From: Symsagittifera roscoffensis
Taxonomy: Eukaryota > Xenacoelomorpha > Acoela > Convolutidae
Assembly (NCBI RefSeq): GCF_963678635.1
Contig: NC_087064.1
Location: 7,975,671-8,039,670 of the forward strand
Direction: 5' to 3'
DNA length: 64,000 nucleotides
Made by a program: the position numbers and the translations under genes. Numbering within the stretch: the first letter of the stretch is position 1; the number at the start of each line of letters is the position of its first letter. The notes under the pieces were generated by a model, which was not told the DNA's origin, did not search any database, and saw nothing but the letters and a program-made list of their open reading frames with translations. Below, one piece after another: positions 24,407 through 35,100 of the stretch.

Positions 24407-27400
24407 ATGATGAAAATCCCAAAAAAAGCGGCCAAACCGCTTCTGGAGGAAATCAGCACTTCGTCTGTACAATACAAAAATGAGATACAGCGCGACATCA
24501 TTCTCTCGTTTCGAACTGTAAACGCCAGCGAGATATTCTTTAAACATGTTTTTCTAGTAAACAACGAATCACTGTCAGCCAAATTCAACGCTCGACGCCA
24601 GAAGATGACTAACAAACAAGAAGATATTGTATATGTGAGAGTAAATACCTTAGAGCGTGCGAAAGAAATCGCAGGAACCGGGGTTCCCGTTTCTTCAGAG
24701 CTGTCAAGTGATCCGCCAATGGCACTCGGAAACCCAGCTATGGGCGTATATTGCTCTAAGTACATAGATTACTCGAGCAACCAGCAAATCCTCTCACCTG
24801 GCGAAGAGTGTGTTCTGATTATGTGCAAAGCTCTGAAGGGAAAGTCTAAAGCAATTGCCGAAAGTGAAGTGATGATTGATCCAACATTTGACTATGACTC
24901 ACATGTATCGAAATCAGCTGGGACTTCGGGAGGGTTAGTATCTAGTATCCGCGACTACCACACGTTCTTTCTGGCCAATCAGATTTACGTGTACGAGTAC
25001 ACAGACACGGAAACGGAGCGATATCCGTCAAGTGTCCTGCCGTTCGCGATATTGAATTTCACTCGGGAATTCATCGATTTTTCTTCCGTTTCTACCAGCA
25101 CCTTCACCCCAATAAAGAGTCTTTCGGTTACTTGTCAAAACCCTTCGCTGAGGCCTCTAAAGCCTTTGATTATATGGAGTGGAAATGTTGTATCTGTTTG
25201 TGCTCAAGCCTCCGCATCTTCTGACGAATCAAAGGGAACCCCAACTACTCTGCAATTCAGCGAGGCAGCTGCTTTGGTGTCATTCTTTTCACGTGTCAAT
25301 CCACTCAAGTTAAGTGATAATCGTTTGGAAATTATCGGATGGTTTGACGTTGAGAATCTACAGCATTATTTTGCTGAGAATCTTTTTCCAAGTCCGCCAG
25401 CGGTTAGCGGAATTTCTCAGATTGTTCAAGATGACGCCAATTCTAGTGTATTTTACGCGTATTTCCAAATTCTTAGTAAAACCCAAGTGCAGGAAATAAG
25501 TTCGAACGTGGACCACGTTCCGAGCACTTCGTTCAGCGAGTACTTCAAAAATGCACTTCATATCAGCAAAGTTGCTGTATCGAAAATAAAAGAGTCATAC
25601 CTTTACATATTCTCAGCTGGAGAGCATGCAAACCGAATCGGAATCACGAATAAACTTTACAACCCGCCTGTTCTGCATTGTATATATGTGTCCAGTACGG
25701 CTATATATAATCTCACCTCCTACTGCAAGAGCTCGACTTCGGGTAGCAGTGAGTATACGATGAATGTGGGCCCGGATCCCAAGAGACAAAAACTAGAAAT
25801 GAGAGCATTTAACATGAGCGAACCAAGTACTGAAGTTCAAAATGTGACGACCAAATTGTGCAACTTTGGAATCGCAATAAATCAAGCGGAAAATAACACA
25901 CTTACTGTGGAAAGTTACTTCCCATGCGATGTTATCTCGAATAAATTTGACTTGAGTTATTACAGTAACGATCCTAATGATATTCCGGTCGAGAGTGTGT
26001 CGCACGTCGACCGAACAATTACAAATGCGGCCAAGATGCAAGCCTATCAGGAGAAACAGTTGGAGGAAAGATTACAAGCCCAGAAACAGCGAGAGCTGGA
26101 CGAGATGCGTGCTCAGTTGGGCTCTATTACCCAAGCACACAGTCAAAGTGTGGAACAGCAGTTGGCAAGCAAGCAACAATCGGTAGTGATTAACACTTTT
26201 GCATTGCCACGAGAAGGAGCGCTGGCAAGGTCGTTTAAGAAGAAGAACAATGACCCAGCGTCTATGATCAACAAAGTTAGAAGACCAACCAACCCCCCTG
26301 TACGCCGGGAGTCTATTCTGTCTTCCCGGTCTCAGCCTAACGAGCGAAGAAATGCTGCCGAGGAACAGTGGAGACAACAAAGGGCTGAGGAAATGCAACG
26401 AGTAAATCAGGCAATGCCCTTGTATGACTCCTCTGCCAATAAGAATGACAAAGACGGCGCCAATAGTTCTAGGTCAGGTTCTAGACATTCCAGTCCGTCA
26501 CCGCCGCCAATAATGCCTGTATCTAACCCTCTTTATAATAGAAAAGGAGGCGGATTATTGGATATGCCGTTGCCTCCAACACTGCCGCGAGCAACACACA
26601 GACCACCGCCACCTCCCAGGGACCCCGAAATGGAAGATATCAGTGACATGGAAATCAGCAACAGCCCGGAAGATAATAACAATCTAGGAGGATCGAATGC
26701 CAGGGGTCCCAGATCGAAGTATATGAAATCATCGAATGGTCAACCAGTAGCAGGGGCAAGTGTCAGAGATCGTGATCGCGATGATTCCCCTGAGGCACCT
26801 GCTATTTTGATAGACTCGCCGGTAAAACCAAGTGGCGAACTCTTGGGATCCTTGAAAAGACCTCGCAAGTCAGAATCAGATGACGATCATCCAACATTGG
26901 ACGGGTCTGCGGCACCGGGCACACGAAACAGTGCTAATCGAAATGATCCAATGGCTTCGCGAACTAGTCAATCATCTGTGAAGCAAGAAGTTGCAGACCC
27001 TATGGGCTCGAGACGTCATTCTGATATAAATTTAGCTGGAAAAAGTAGCAATCTACCTGAAGCACCGTACGCTAGACCGGAGAGACCACATTTCAAAGTG
27101 GAGGATGGAAAATCAGATAGACGAAAGGCGTTTGTTGTCGATGATCGATCGATACCCAAGGAATCAGATTTCAAAATGCGAACAGTCGGACAATTGACGG
27201 AGTACTCAGAGGACAAGAATGATTACCGTTCGTCCACATCCAGCAGCAGACCGCCTCCAAATAACGCCAATGCTAACAGAGGGCAAACCATACTCACTAA
27301 TCAACTTGGCCAAAGAGTTGATATAAACTCTTCGAGTGGCGATGTGAGCAGATATTACAAACCACCTCCAAGTTGGCGTCCGGAAGATCCAGCAGAAATG

Positions 27401-27901
27401 TGCAAAAATTTGACAGTCTCATTTTTCAAGTCGAAACTGAACAGACTGGGAAGACCTCAGAGGGACTTGAACACTCCTCGATTCAAGGGCTACAGGTTCG
27501 AAAGAGATTACAGGCCAGACAACGAGCTGATCTACAGGCTTGACAGAATGATCCACCAATCCGAGGACAGAGCCGAGGCACGCCGTAAAGAAGAGGAAAG
27601 ATTGAGGGACCGAATCGAACGAGATATGGGCATAGGAAGTAGCGAGACGGCTGAAGTGTCGACTGAAAACGAAATGCGACTGCTGCAAAAACGACTCGGA
27701 CGCGAGTTGCGAAACGACGAATGGGACGAGCAAGAGAGTCGCTTCTTAAAAGATATGTTGGACATGAATTTAGGAATTTGGCCTCAGTCGGAATCGGGGG
27801 GACGCTATTCGGGCGGAGGATACCAGCAGGAAAGGGGGAGAATCAACAACAAAAGAAGTTATGACAGGGAACCGAATCGAAATCGTCAGGATCGGAGATG
27901 A
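24407..27901 (+). CDS. TASOR-like protein (HUSH complex subunit family)
   Basis: This is a single uninterrupted frame of 1164 codons. Residues about 25-225 resemble the TASOR pseudo-PARP (DUF3715) domain: a GVYCSKYIDY segment, then PGEECVLIMCKALKGK, a DPTFDYDSH segment and RDYHTFFLANQIYVYEY. Residues about 250-405 look like the SPOC-like domain that follows in TASOR, starting at LKPLIIWSGNVV. A basic patch lies near 455-465 and a coiled coil at about 543-590. Residues 600-1000 are disordered, rich in S, P and R. A conserved-looking segment near 1010-1110 precedes an RG/RN-rich tail. In vertebrates TASOR joins MPP8 and periphilin in the HUSH complex, which recruits H3K9 methylation to retroelements. 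The protein is shorter than human TASOR. No intron interrupts the 3.5 kb. Two ATGs are adjacent (24407, 24410); the first is used. The assignment rests on recalled motifs and was not searched. Confidence 0.72.
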   Translation: MMKIPKKAAKPLLEEISTSSVQYKNEIQRDIILSFRTVNASEIFFKHVFLVNNESLSAKFNARRQKMTNKQEDIVYVRVNTLERAKEIAGTGVPVSSELSSDPPMALGNPAMGVYCSKYIDYSSNQQILSPGEECVLIMCKALKGKSKAIAESEVMIDPTFDYDSHVSKSAGTSGGLVSSIRDYHTFFLANQIYVYEYTDTETERYPSSVLPFAILNFTREFIDFSSVSTSTFTPIKSLSVTCQNPSLRPLKPLIIWSGNVVSVCAQASASSDESKGTPTTLQFSEAAALVSFFSRVNPLKLSDNRLEIIGWFDVENLQHYFAENLFPSPPAVSGISQIVQDDANSSVFYAYFQILSKTQVQEISSNVDHVPSTSFSEYFKNALHISKVAVSKIKESYLYIFSAGEHANRIGITNKLYNPPVLHCIYVSSTAIYNLTSYCKSSTSGSSEYTMNVGPDPKRQKLEMRAFNMSEPSTEVQNVTTKLCNFGIAINQAENNTLTVESYFPCDVISNKFDLSYYSNDPNDIPVESVSHVDRTITNAAKMQAYQEKQLEERLQAQKQRELDEMRAQLGSITQAHSQSVEQQLASKQQSVVINTFALPREGALARSFKKKNNDPASMINKVRRPTNPPVRRESILSSRSQPNERRNAAEEQWRQQRAEEMQRVNQAMPLYDSSANKNDKDGANSSRSGSRHSSPSPPPIMPVSNPLYNRKGGGLLDMPLPPTLPRATHRPPPPPRDPEMEDISDMEISNSPEDNNNLGGSNARGPRSKYMKSSNGQPVAGASVRDRDRDDSPEAPAILIDSPVKPSGELLGSLKRPRKSESDDDHPTLDGSAAPGTRNSANRNDPMASRTSQSSVKQEVADPMGSRRHSDINLAGKSSNLPEAPYARPERPHFKVEDGKSDRRKAFVVDDRSIPKESDFKMRTVGQLTEYSEDKNDYRSSTSSSRPPPNNANANRGQTILTNQLGQRVDINSSSGDVSRYYKPPPSWRPEDPAEMCKNLTVSFFKSKLNRLGRPQRDLNTPRFKGYRFERDYRPDNELIYRLDRMIHQSEDRAEARRKEEERLRDRIERDMGIGSSETAEVSTENEMRLLQKRLGRELRNDEWDEQESRFLKDMLDMNLGIWPQSESGGRYSGGGYQQERGRINNKRSYDREPNRNRQDRR

Positions 27902-30900
27902 AGGAGAGTGGCGGGAAAACTAAACAGAACTCGGTTCATTTTTAGACTGATATTTATAGACCAATATGTTGTTACACTTCTTATGTTACTTAAATTGTGT
28001 TCGCTCTTTGTGCATTTTCAGCACTGTTTATTACTAAAATGATCTGAATGAAACTTTGGATATTATTCCGGCCAAGTCAATCAGGTCATTTTGCAATATA
28101 ATCCGATCTTTGTCAGTTATTTTTTCGGGACTTCAATATCAGTTTACTAAAGATGAAGCTTCTGTTATTTTGAATAATCAAACTGTTGAAATGTTGTTTA
28201 TTTTTCAATGAAATTCAGATTTGTTAACAGCAGGTTTTTATGATCATGGGCAAATCTATGATTTGTTTTTAGCGTGATGTCACTCAGAGTAATGGGTTTA
28301 TCACTTTTACCTTATAACGAGTAATGGCATTTTTTGACGAGAACTCTTTAATGGTTTATTCAATTTTTTTAAGATACAGTCCCTCAATTGGTTCAAATGC
28401 ATTGCTTTTAGGCTGCTGTTTCAAAGAAAATCAAAAGTTTTTGTGATAAAAATAAGATTTTTGTTTACAATTTGCAGAGAGAATTGTAGTTTTATACTGC
28501 GTAAATAAAAAGGATTACCTCTTATAATGTGTCTCTTATGGTGTCTAATATTCTGAATAAGATATTCAATATAGTTCGTCATTTTTTTTCGCGATGGACC
28601 AACTTAATGTTTCTGTAACTCAAGTAATAAATGTCATTTTTTGCGAAGCAGATTAGTTTTTTGACACTTGATTGGTTTTGACCTACTAATAGCACTGCTA
28701 TCACTGGTCCGCTCTCCCTTCCCGTGTAATCTTCATTAGAGTCATTAAAGAAACTTCGGAGGGTGTCGGCCAGGAAATGAATGTAAGAAAAACTATAAAA
28801 TGGTAAAGTTCATGACATTATCGAAATCCCGAAGGTGAACAGCCTGGCTCTGTCCCCAAAATCCAGTACTAAGTAGTAAAACGGTTAACACTGAATCTAC
28901 AACAAACGTACACAGCAGAGCAGCTTTACTGTTGGCTTATCCACTGCTTGGTTAACTTGCTACGTGTGAAATTCAAGCCTGCAAAGTTATGAAACAAAAA
29001 GGCTACACTAAAAAAACTTGTCTAAAAATTTCATTTGCTCCGTTGTTTTTGTATTTGTTGACGTTATTTATACTTCCGAGCTTTAGCGTGCGTAGTGTAA
29101 TAGTACTACTATTTTTTTTTTCCAACCTAAGTTGCAAATACTGGTCCAATTTTGAGGCATATTCACGGTGTTTTGAAAACATGTGCTTTGACATTCGATT
29201 AGTCAAAGGTTAACCCAGTTGATGCAATTTAAATGCACCAAAGGAACCAAAAGAAGCTCTTCGTTCTAAAAAACAGTACAATAATAAAAATTCGATTTCA
29301 CAAATTGGATTTCAGAAACTTTTCGCTGGGTAATTCCTGAGTACAAATTGAGTTATCAGCCAAGGGTGACCAAAAGGCAATCAAAGTTGATATTTTAATT
29401 CAAAAGTCAATACTCTGTTTTGAATTTTATGTATACTTTTGCTTATTAGTTTCATAGGTTTTGTTGATAATTTTACTAAATTCGGTCTAGAAAAAACACT
29501 GAATGATCGTTTTTGGCAAAGAAAACATTAAAAAGAAACAGTTTCTTCGTGTTATTTTAAGATCGGTCGATATTGGGTCTATTTTTGCTGAGCAAGGTAG
29601 GTCAATACTTGGTCGACGCAGAATGATGTCCCCTAGATCGACCACAACCCAACCTGTAATGAGTTGAACCGAACATTGATTGCCGCATAAATAGTAACCA
29701 GCCCTACCACAACCTGCAATAGCTTGTAGAAATCTGTCCACCCCATGAATTGATTAATTTTCGGATTTTCGTTTACTGTTGCGTCGCCTTTTTCCACCTC
29801 AATTCTCATATCATTTTCAACTTTTGTCTTGTCTTATTTTCCCAGTGTCTGAACAAACAAACCGAACTTTTTTGACCAAAAACACCAACTTATAAACATG
29901 GGTAAAAACTAACCCACAGAAATTATCGAAGGTCGTAGAACGTCCGGTAAAGCGAAAGAAGTCTGCTGGAATATACAGGCACACAGGAGATTAGCTGGTT
30001 CATCGATTGTAAGCTCTTTTTTGAAAATCAGTAAAGTACTTAAATTTTTAAAAGTACTAAGTTTTAAATTCACAGTTGATGCATTTTTAATTCATCAAAA
30101 GAACGGAAAAACAGCTACTTGTTTCAAACAACAGCAACAAAATTTTTACAACTCTATTTATTCCGCAATTGTATTGAAATGCATCACTTATATTAGTTAT
30201 TTAAAAAGTTACCTAAAGCCATCGAATTATTTGAAAAAAAGATAATTAAAACTCGCGTTTCCAAACAAATTTGTTGCAGTAAATGCAAAAAAAAAAACAT
30301 TTTCAACAAATTTTCTGCTGAAAAAGTATAGCGAGTCTTAACAAAACTCGAGTATTTCATTTGTGGTAACAGTTGCCGTGAAATTTTCAATTTGTCAGTT
30401 TTGTAATTTTCTGCATCTAACCAACTCCCCACCATGTGATCACTAGCTTTAGTTAAGATGACAATTTTGCCGTATGATTTCCGAAATACTGTCAGTTTTT
30501 TGGAAAATTTGAACAAAAATTGTTAAGATAAAGCGCATCTCTGATTAATGTATTTCCTCCATTTCCTCAGAAAAAGTTACTTAACTAGAAAATGGTTATT
30601 TAACTGAAATCCGGGGCCTGGTAATGACTCACTTAACAGCTAAAACACTTCAAAGAAATAAATTTCTCCATAAAAATAAGTATCAAAGCAAGTTACAAAA
30701 AAGATACAAATAGCTTTCAAATCAATGCCCAAACCGTTTAGATAGACTAAGCAACAGCGCTGTGATAACAAAATTTTCAAGCAAAGTAGAGATAATATGA
30801 CAGATCTTATCTCAAATTTTTATCACAGAGTCATATATCACTTAGAAAAGGTTTGTCAAGCTCGGCAATGAATGTACTGATAAATTTGATTTATAGATAT

Positions 30901-31848
30901 AAAATACGAGTAGAATTCAAAATAATCTCACGGCAAAAATCATCACGCTGTACTTCAAAATTTCATGAAAAAAATCAAGATTTGAATTTTTTTAATAGAA
31001 CTAAAAATATTTGAGAAAACTGGACCATTAGATGATATTTATATTCAGCTGGAATTCTGAAATTTAAAAACAGCTGTTGAAATTAAACAGCATATACAAA
31101 TCGCGCGCCATTTGAGCTTTTGTTATTGGAGAGCGAAATTTTTTCCGTTGCGCAACTGATTTGTTTTGAACCTAGATAGTCAGAATTCAAACCACGAAAA
31201 ATCAAATTTGATCGTGATCCAAGTTTCAGGCGTCTACATAAACAAAAAGAAAAAATCTACGACATGGCGGTAATTCCTCACAAGCGGCAAGTCGTCACAA
31301 GCGACCATTCGTATCAGTAAAGAAACTAAAAATCAAAATCGAACGAGAGGCCCTCAAGTTGCTTGAGAATGTTATGGTTGCTATAAAATTTTAGCAATTC
31401 AACTAATATGAACTGGCTTTTTTAAATTTTGCTACAATGACGGCATTTTCTCAAGCAGCTATTCTCTAATTCAAGCAGTACTGCTAATTGTCGCTTACTA
31501 CGAATTGACGCTTGGCGCGAAATGTCGCATTTCACAATTATTACGAATCGTCGCTTGGGAGTAAACGTTGCTTGCGACTAATTTTTGCCTCACGAAAATC
31601 TACACGACCTATTTGTGCCTTCACTACATTCATTGAAAATTTCAAAAACAAGAGCAAATATACAATGAAGTTATGTAATACTTTCTGCAGAAAATAGCAC
31701 ACTATATTTGGCGGACAGGAAAAAAAACAAAATTGGTCGCATCCATAAGAGCCACGACTGATTGAAATGAATGGATTGATTGCACAAATTATAGTAAGCT
31801 AAGAGTTTTTCTTTAACAGTTTCTCATCTTTCTCCAAAAAGAAGAAGT
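27902..31848. other. Intergenic region between two convergent genes
   Basis: This includes the presumed 3' UTRs of the TASOR-like gene (plus strand) and of CHK2 (minus strand), which converge here. No domain, RNA gene or element terminus was recognised. Frames at 28989-29213, 29487-29741, 30021-30245 and 30193-30516 are short and featureless. Around 31280-31580 the motif cgtcgcttg and variants recur several times at irregular spacing. Confidence 0.4.
28504..28509 (+). terminator. Candidate polyadenylation signal of the TASOR-like gene
   Basis: AATAAA lies about 600 bases after the stop codon in AT-rich DNA. It is a plausible polyadenylation signal, but such hexamers are common at this base composition. 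Confidence 0.3.
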
Positions 31849-32166
31849 TTAGTTCCGTGTAGTCACCGAGACGCTGTCTTCAGTTGCACTAGTCAAGCTT
31901 TCATCGCTAGCTGAACTGGATGACTCATCGAACCACTGGTGCTGCAAAGCACGATTCGCATCGAACCGTTTCTCGTAATTTTTCCGCAACAGGTTTGCAA
32001 CTAAGCTCTGCGCCTCAATTGACACTTTGTGAGAACTATGCGAAAAGGTGACCTTCTGTGTGAGGATCTTGTCAAATAGAGTTTTGCCTTCCCGTTCGCT
32101 ATCTATGAAGGGATAAGCTTTCACTAGTAGCAGATACATCACAACACCTGCCGACCAGCAGTCAAC
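31849..32166 (-). CDS. CHK2: CHK2 exon 7: kinase C-lobe and C-terminus
   Basis: The acceptor ttttgtttag precedes 32166. It encodes VDCWSAGVVMYLLL, the subdomain IX Asp and Trp, then a subdomain XI arginine in EKRFDANRALQHQWF, followed by a short S/T/E-rich tail and a TAA stop at 31851-31849. The tail is much shorter than the nuclear-localisation-bearing C-terminus of vertebrate CHK2. Confidence 0.92.
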   Translation of the reverse strand, partial: VDCWSAGVVMYLLLVKAYPFIDSEREGKTLFDKILTQKVTFSHSSHKVSIEAQSLVANLLRKNYEKRFDANRALQHQWFDESSSSASDESLTSATEDSVSVTTRN

Positions 32167-35100
32167 CTAAACAAAAGTTTCAAAAAGACTGCCTAAAAGA
32201 CAGTTTCCTAATGCAATGAAGACTGCCTAAATACAATGATGACCGGTTGCTGTGCACAGCAGTCTAAAAATATAGCCAATAGACAGACGGAAAAGTGCCA
32301 ATGAACGCAAGGATACAGAAAAAAAAATACTGACTTGTTTAAACTTACTTAAAAAATACTTACTTAACCCAATTTGAGAAAACTGGATCTCAATCATTGG
32401 AGTGTCAAAGAAAAAATATATACCCTTTAATCTTTTTGAAATTCTAGAACAATTTATGATTGACTTTTTTTGGATAAATTTAACCCAATTTGAGAAAACT
32501 GGATCGAAAGGTAATTGTTTTTCGTGACCTTAACATTTTAGCAGTATGATAGTTGAATCAGTCTTCGTTCTAACAAAAGAAACGAGACTGCTCGTATCAG
32601 GGCGAAGCCCTGAATGTTCCAATTGCATTTTCAAGTCTATGGAGTACTGTTCGCTTTAGAAATTTTTAACAAAATAGTTTTTTTTTCAGATTTATTAGCG
32701 AAACCATCCCCCACACGCTATGTAAAGTACAAAGTGAAACATTTAGCATAGCTAAGTTAAGTTTTAAATAGATCAAATAGCTTGCCTCAATTCAGTTTGG
32801 AACGATTTCTAAGACGGATTAAATCTCCGCTAACGCTTTAACAGCACAAAATATATCGCTCGTTAAGCATCCGAAATCTTAAAGCCCTATGACTTAACCA
32901 AAAAAATGATAACAGGTGAAACATCTATTTATATTTGAGCTCAAGACGCTTCTATGACATTCTACCCTATTCCAATCTACCCAGTGCTAATCTACCCTAT
33001 ACTATTCTATCCTACATACCAACCTACCCTATACCATTCTACCCTATAATTAAAGCAATTGAAACTTACCCCCATCCTCTTGAAGAATCCGAAACGTATA
33101 TTTCCGAACAAATCAAAGAACCATTAATTATGATCAAAGAAAAATTGACGCACGTGAACAAAATATCAAAGCAACGTAAAACTTGCGCGTTTAAAAGGAA
33201 ATGAGTTCAAAGCATGAACGAACAGAAATTTTAATCCAATGATGCTATAGAAATGCGTTGCGGCTTTTTCTTAAACAAACAAAAGTCATATCACATCAAG
33301 TCGACATAGCGTAGCGGATAATGCATGTGTTTGAAAATCAAAAGTTCGAAAGATCAAATCACCAAGAAGTCAAATTTTGAATGAAATTCGAAAATTACTG
33401 AGGGTTTGACTAGTTGATCACAAAAGAAGGGGTAGACCCCCCAGTACCAGGCCAAGGCGGTACTGGGGGGCGGGGTGAGGGAGAAGGTAAAATTCTTTTG
33501 GTATTGGCCTCTATTACCTCCCAAAATTTCAGCTCTCTACGGCCACGGGAACCTCAAAAAGTATATTTTTTTAAGAAATTAAATTGAATTTTTGAAAAAT
33601 TTACAAAGTTTGATAAAATAAACTGAGTTAGGAATGACTTAATTGCGCGAGAGAATAGAAATATGTTAAAATATAATCTTTGTTAAAATTGTTGCAAATG
33701 TTTTTCACTTTCTCATTCAATTCCCTGTACTTCTTTCGACTGGGGGTTGCTGTTTCCTCCCATTGCTTTCATTATATTGAATTTCTGATTGGCAGCATCC
33801 AGTTTGAATTGTTCCAGAAAGGTTTGAACGGATGGGTGGTTTCCTTTAAAGAGTAGCAACGCCAAGATGCCAGCCTTCTCCAGCATTTGTTGTCCTTATT
33901 AGCCCAGCAGCTGCTTCTTCGGAATGATTCCAAAGGCTTACTGGGAAGAGAGGTTCGCGAGAATTGCTTCCGATGGTTTCGCCTTTGATCTAGGTGCGCT
34001 GAAAGTATGAGACTACCTCATCAAGTTTTTGAGTGACATTGTCGTCAAGATCAAATTTGTCCGACACGTTTTCGATTTCCTCAATGACCAAGTCAAAAGC
34101 AGCATTGACCATTTCAACTGGTACGAAACTTAGAGCAGGAATTAAGCGCAATGACAAATTGAGATCATGATTAGTTTCGTACAGTCGCTTCAGGCCCACT
34201 TCGTTTATTTTCCGGTTGAACGCTTGACAAATGAAAATAGCAGCCTTTCAGCAACGCTCCGGTATTGTGACTAGCAAAAGCGTTCAGTGCTGTACGTTCA
34301 AAATCGAGGAGAATGCGGTGAGGCTCGGTGTTTTCGGCGATGGCTGATAACCCCGTCAGTAGCTTTTTGTAAGTGTGTTCTGTTTTGTTGGGCAACAGTG
34401 CATAAATGCAGGGGGGGGGGGGGTAAAAGCCAACGAGTTGAATGTGGATGGTGTAGAGTTGATAGAACTGAATCGGGCAAACTTTGAACGCTCCATCACA
34501 CAGCCAAACATCTCGATGTAATATCAAACTCTGGATATTGTCCCAATCTCCAAAAATCAACACCCTTTCTGGATCTTCAATGCCGCTATCGAAGACGCAA
34601 AAATCCTCATGTTGCTTTGGCACTTCAAAATGTCTGTCGTCAATTGGAGGCAATGTGGGTCTATCACTTACCTTCTGTCGATTGAGGGCCCGATTAACAG
34701 CCGACCGGCAAGGAAGAGCTAATTGAACTGCTTTTTCTTCGGAGACAGACTGCAGGCCGTTTGCTATAATTATGCTATTGACTGGTACTTGCTGTATTTT
34801 TGTGTCCTGTTTCATATTCTGGACCAGAAGCCTTGCATCCGAACGACCAGGAAATACTTCGTGCGTGTGCTCATTTCTACAAGAAATAAGACCGTTTTCT
34901 CGGGTTATTGCTGTCGTTTTGCATTTATGGGAACCCCATTTTGAACACTTCCAGTGAATGTTTCCATCCTTTGTTTCCTGTTTTTTCGTCAACTCGTGGC
35001 CACCGATTACAAGCGTTCGCCGATTCTGTTGGGATAAACCCCAAGAAATTTGACTCATTTTGGTAAATGTTATTCCAAAGAAAATTGATATAATGACGTA

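Noticed and set aside
24361-24765. 134-codon minus-strand frame opposite the TASOR-like gene
   Set aside because: It lies fully antisense to a well-supported coding sequence and has no recognisable motif; the same applies to the other minus-strand frames across 25358-27765.
33301-33372. tRNA gene
   Set aside because: The A box fits, but the anticodon stem does not pair and the B box is poor.
33434-33471. Bacterial-type terminator
   Set aside because: The hairpin is strong but the context is eukaryotic, inside an intron and transposon.
34287-34487. Plus-strand frame over the G run
   Set aside because: It is antisense to the MULE transposase; the G run encodes a proline stretch on the minus strand.
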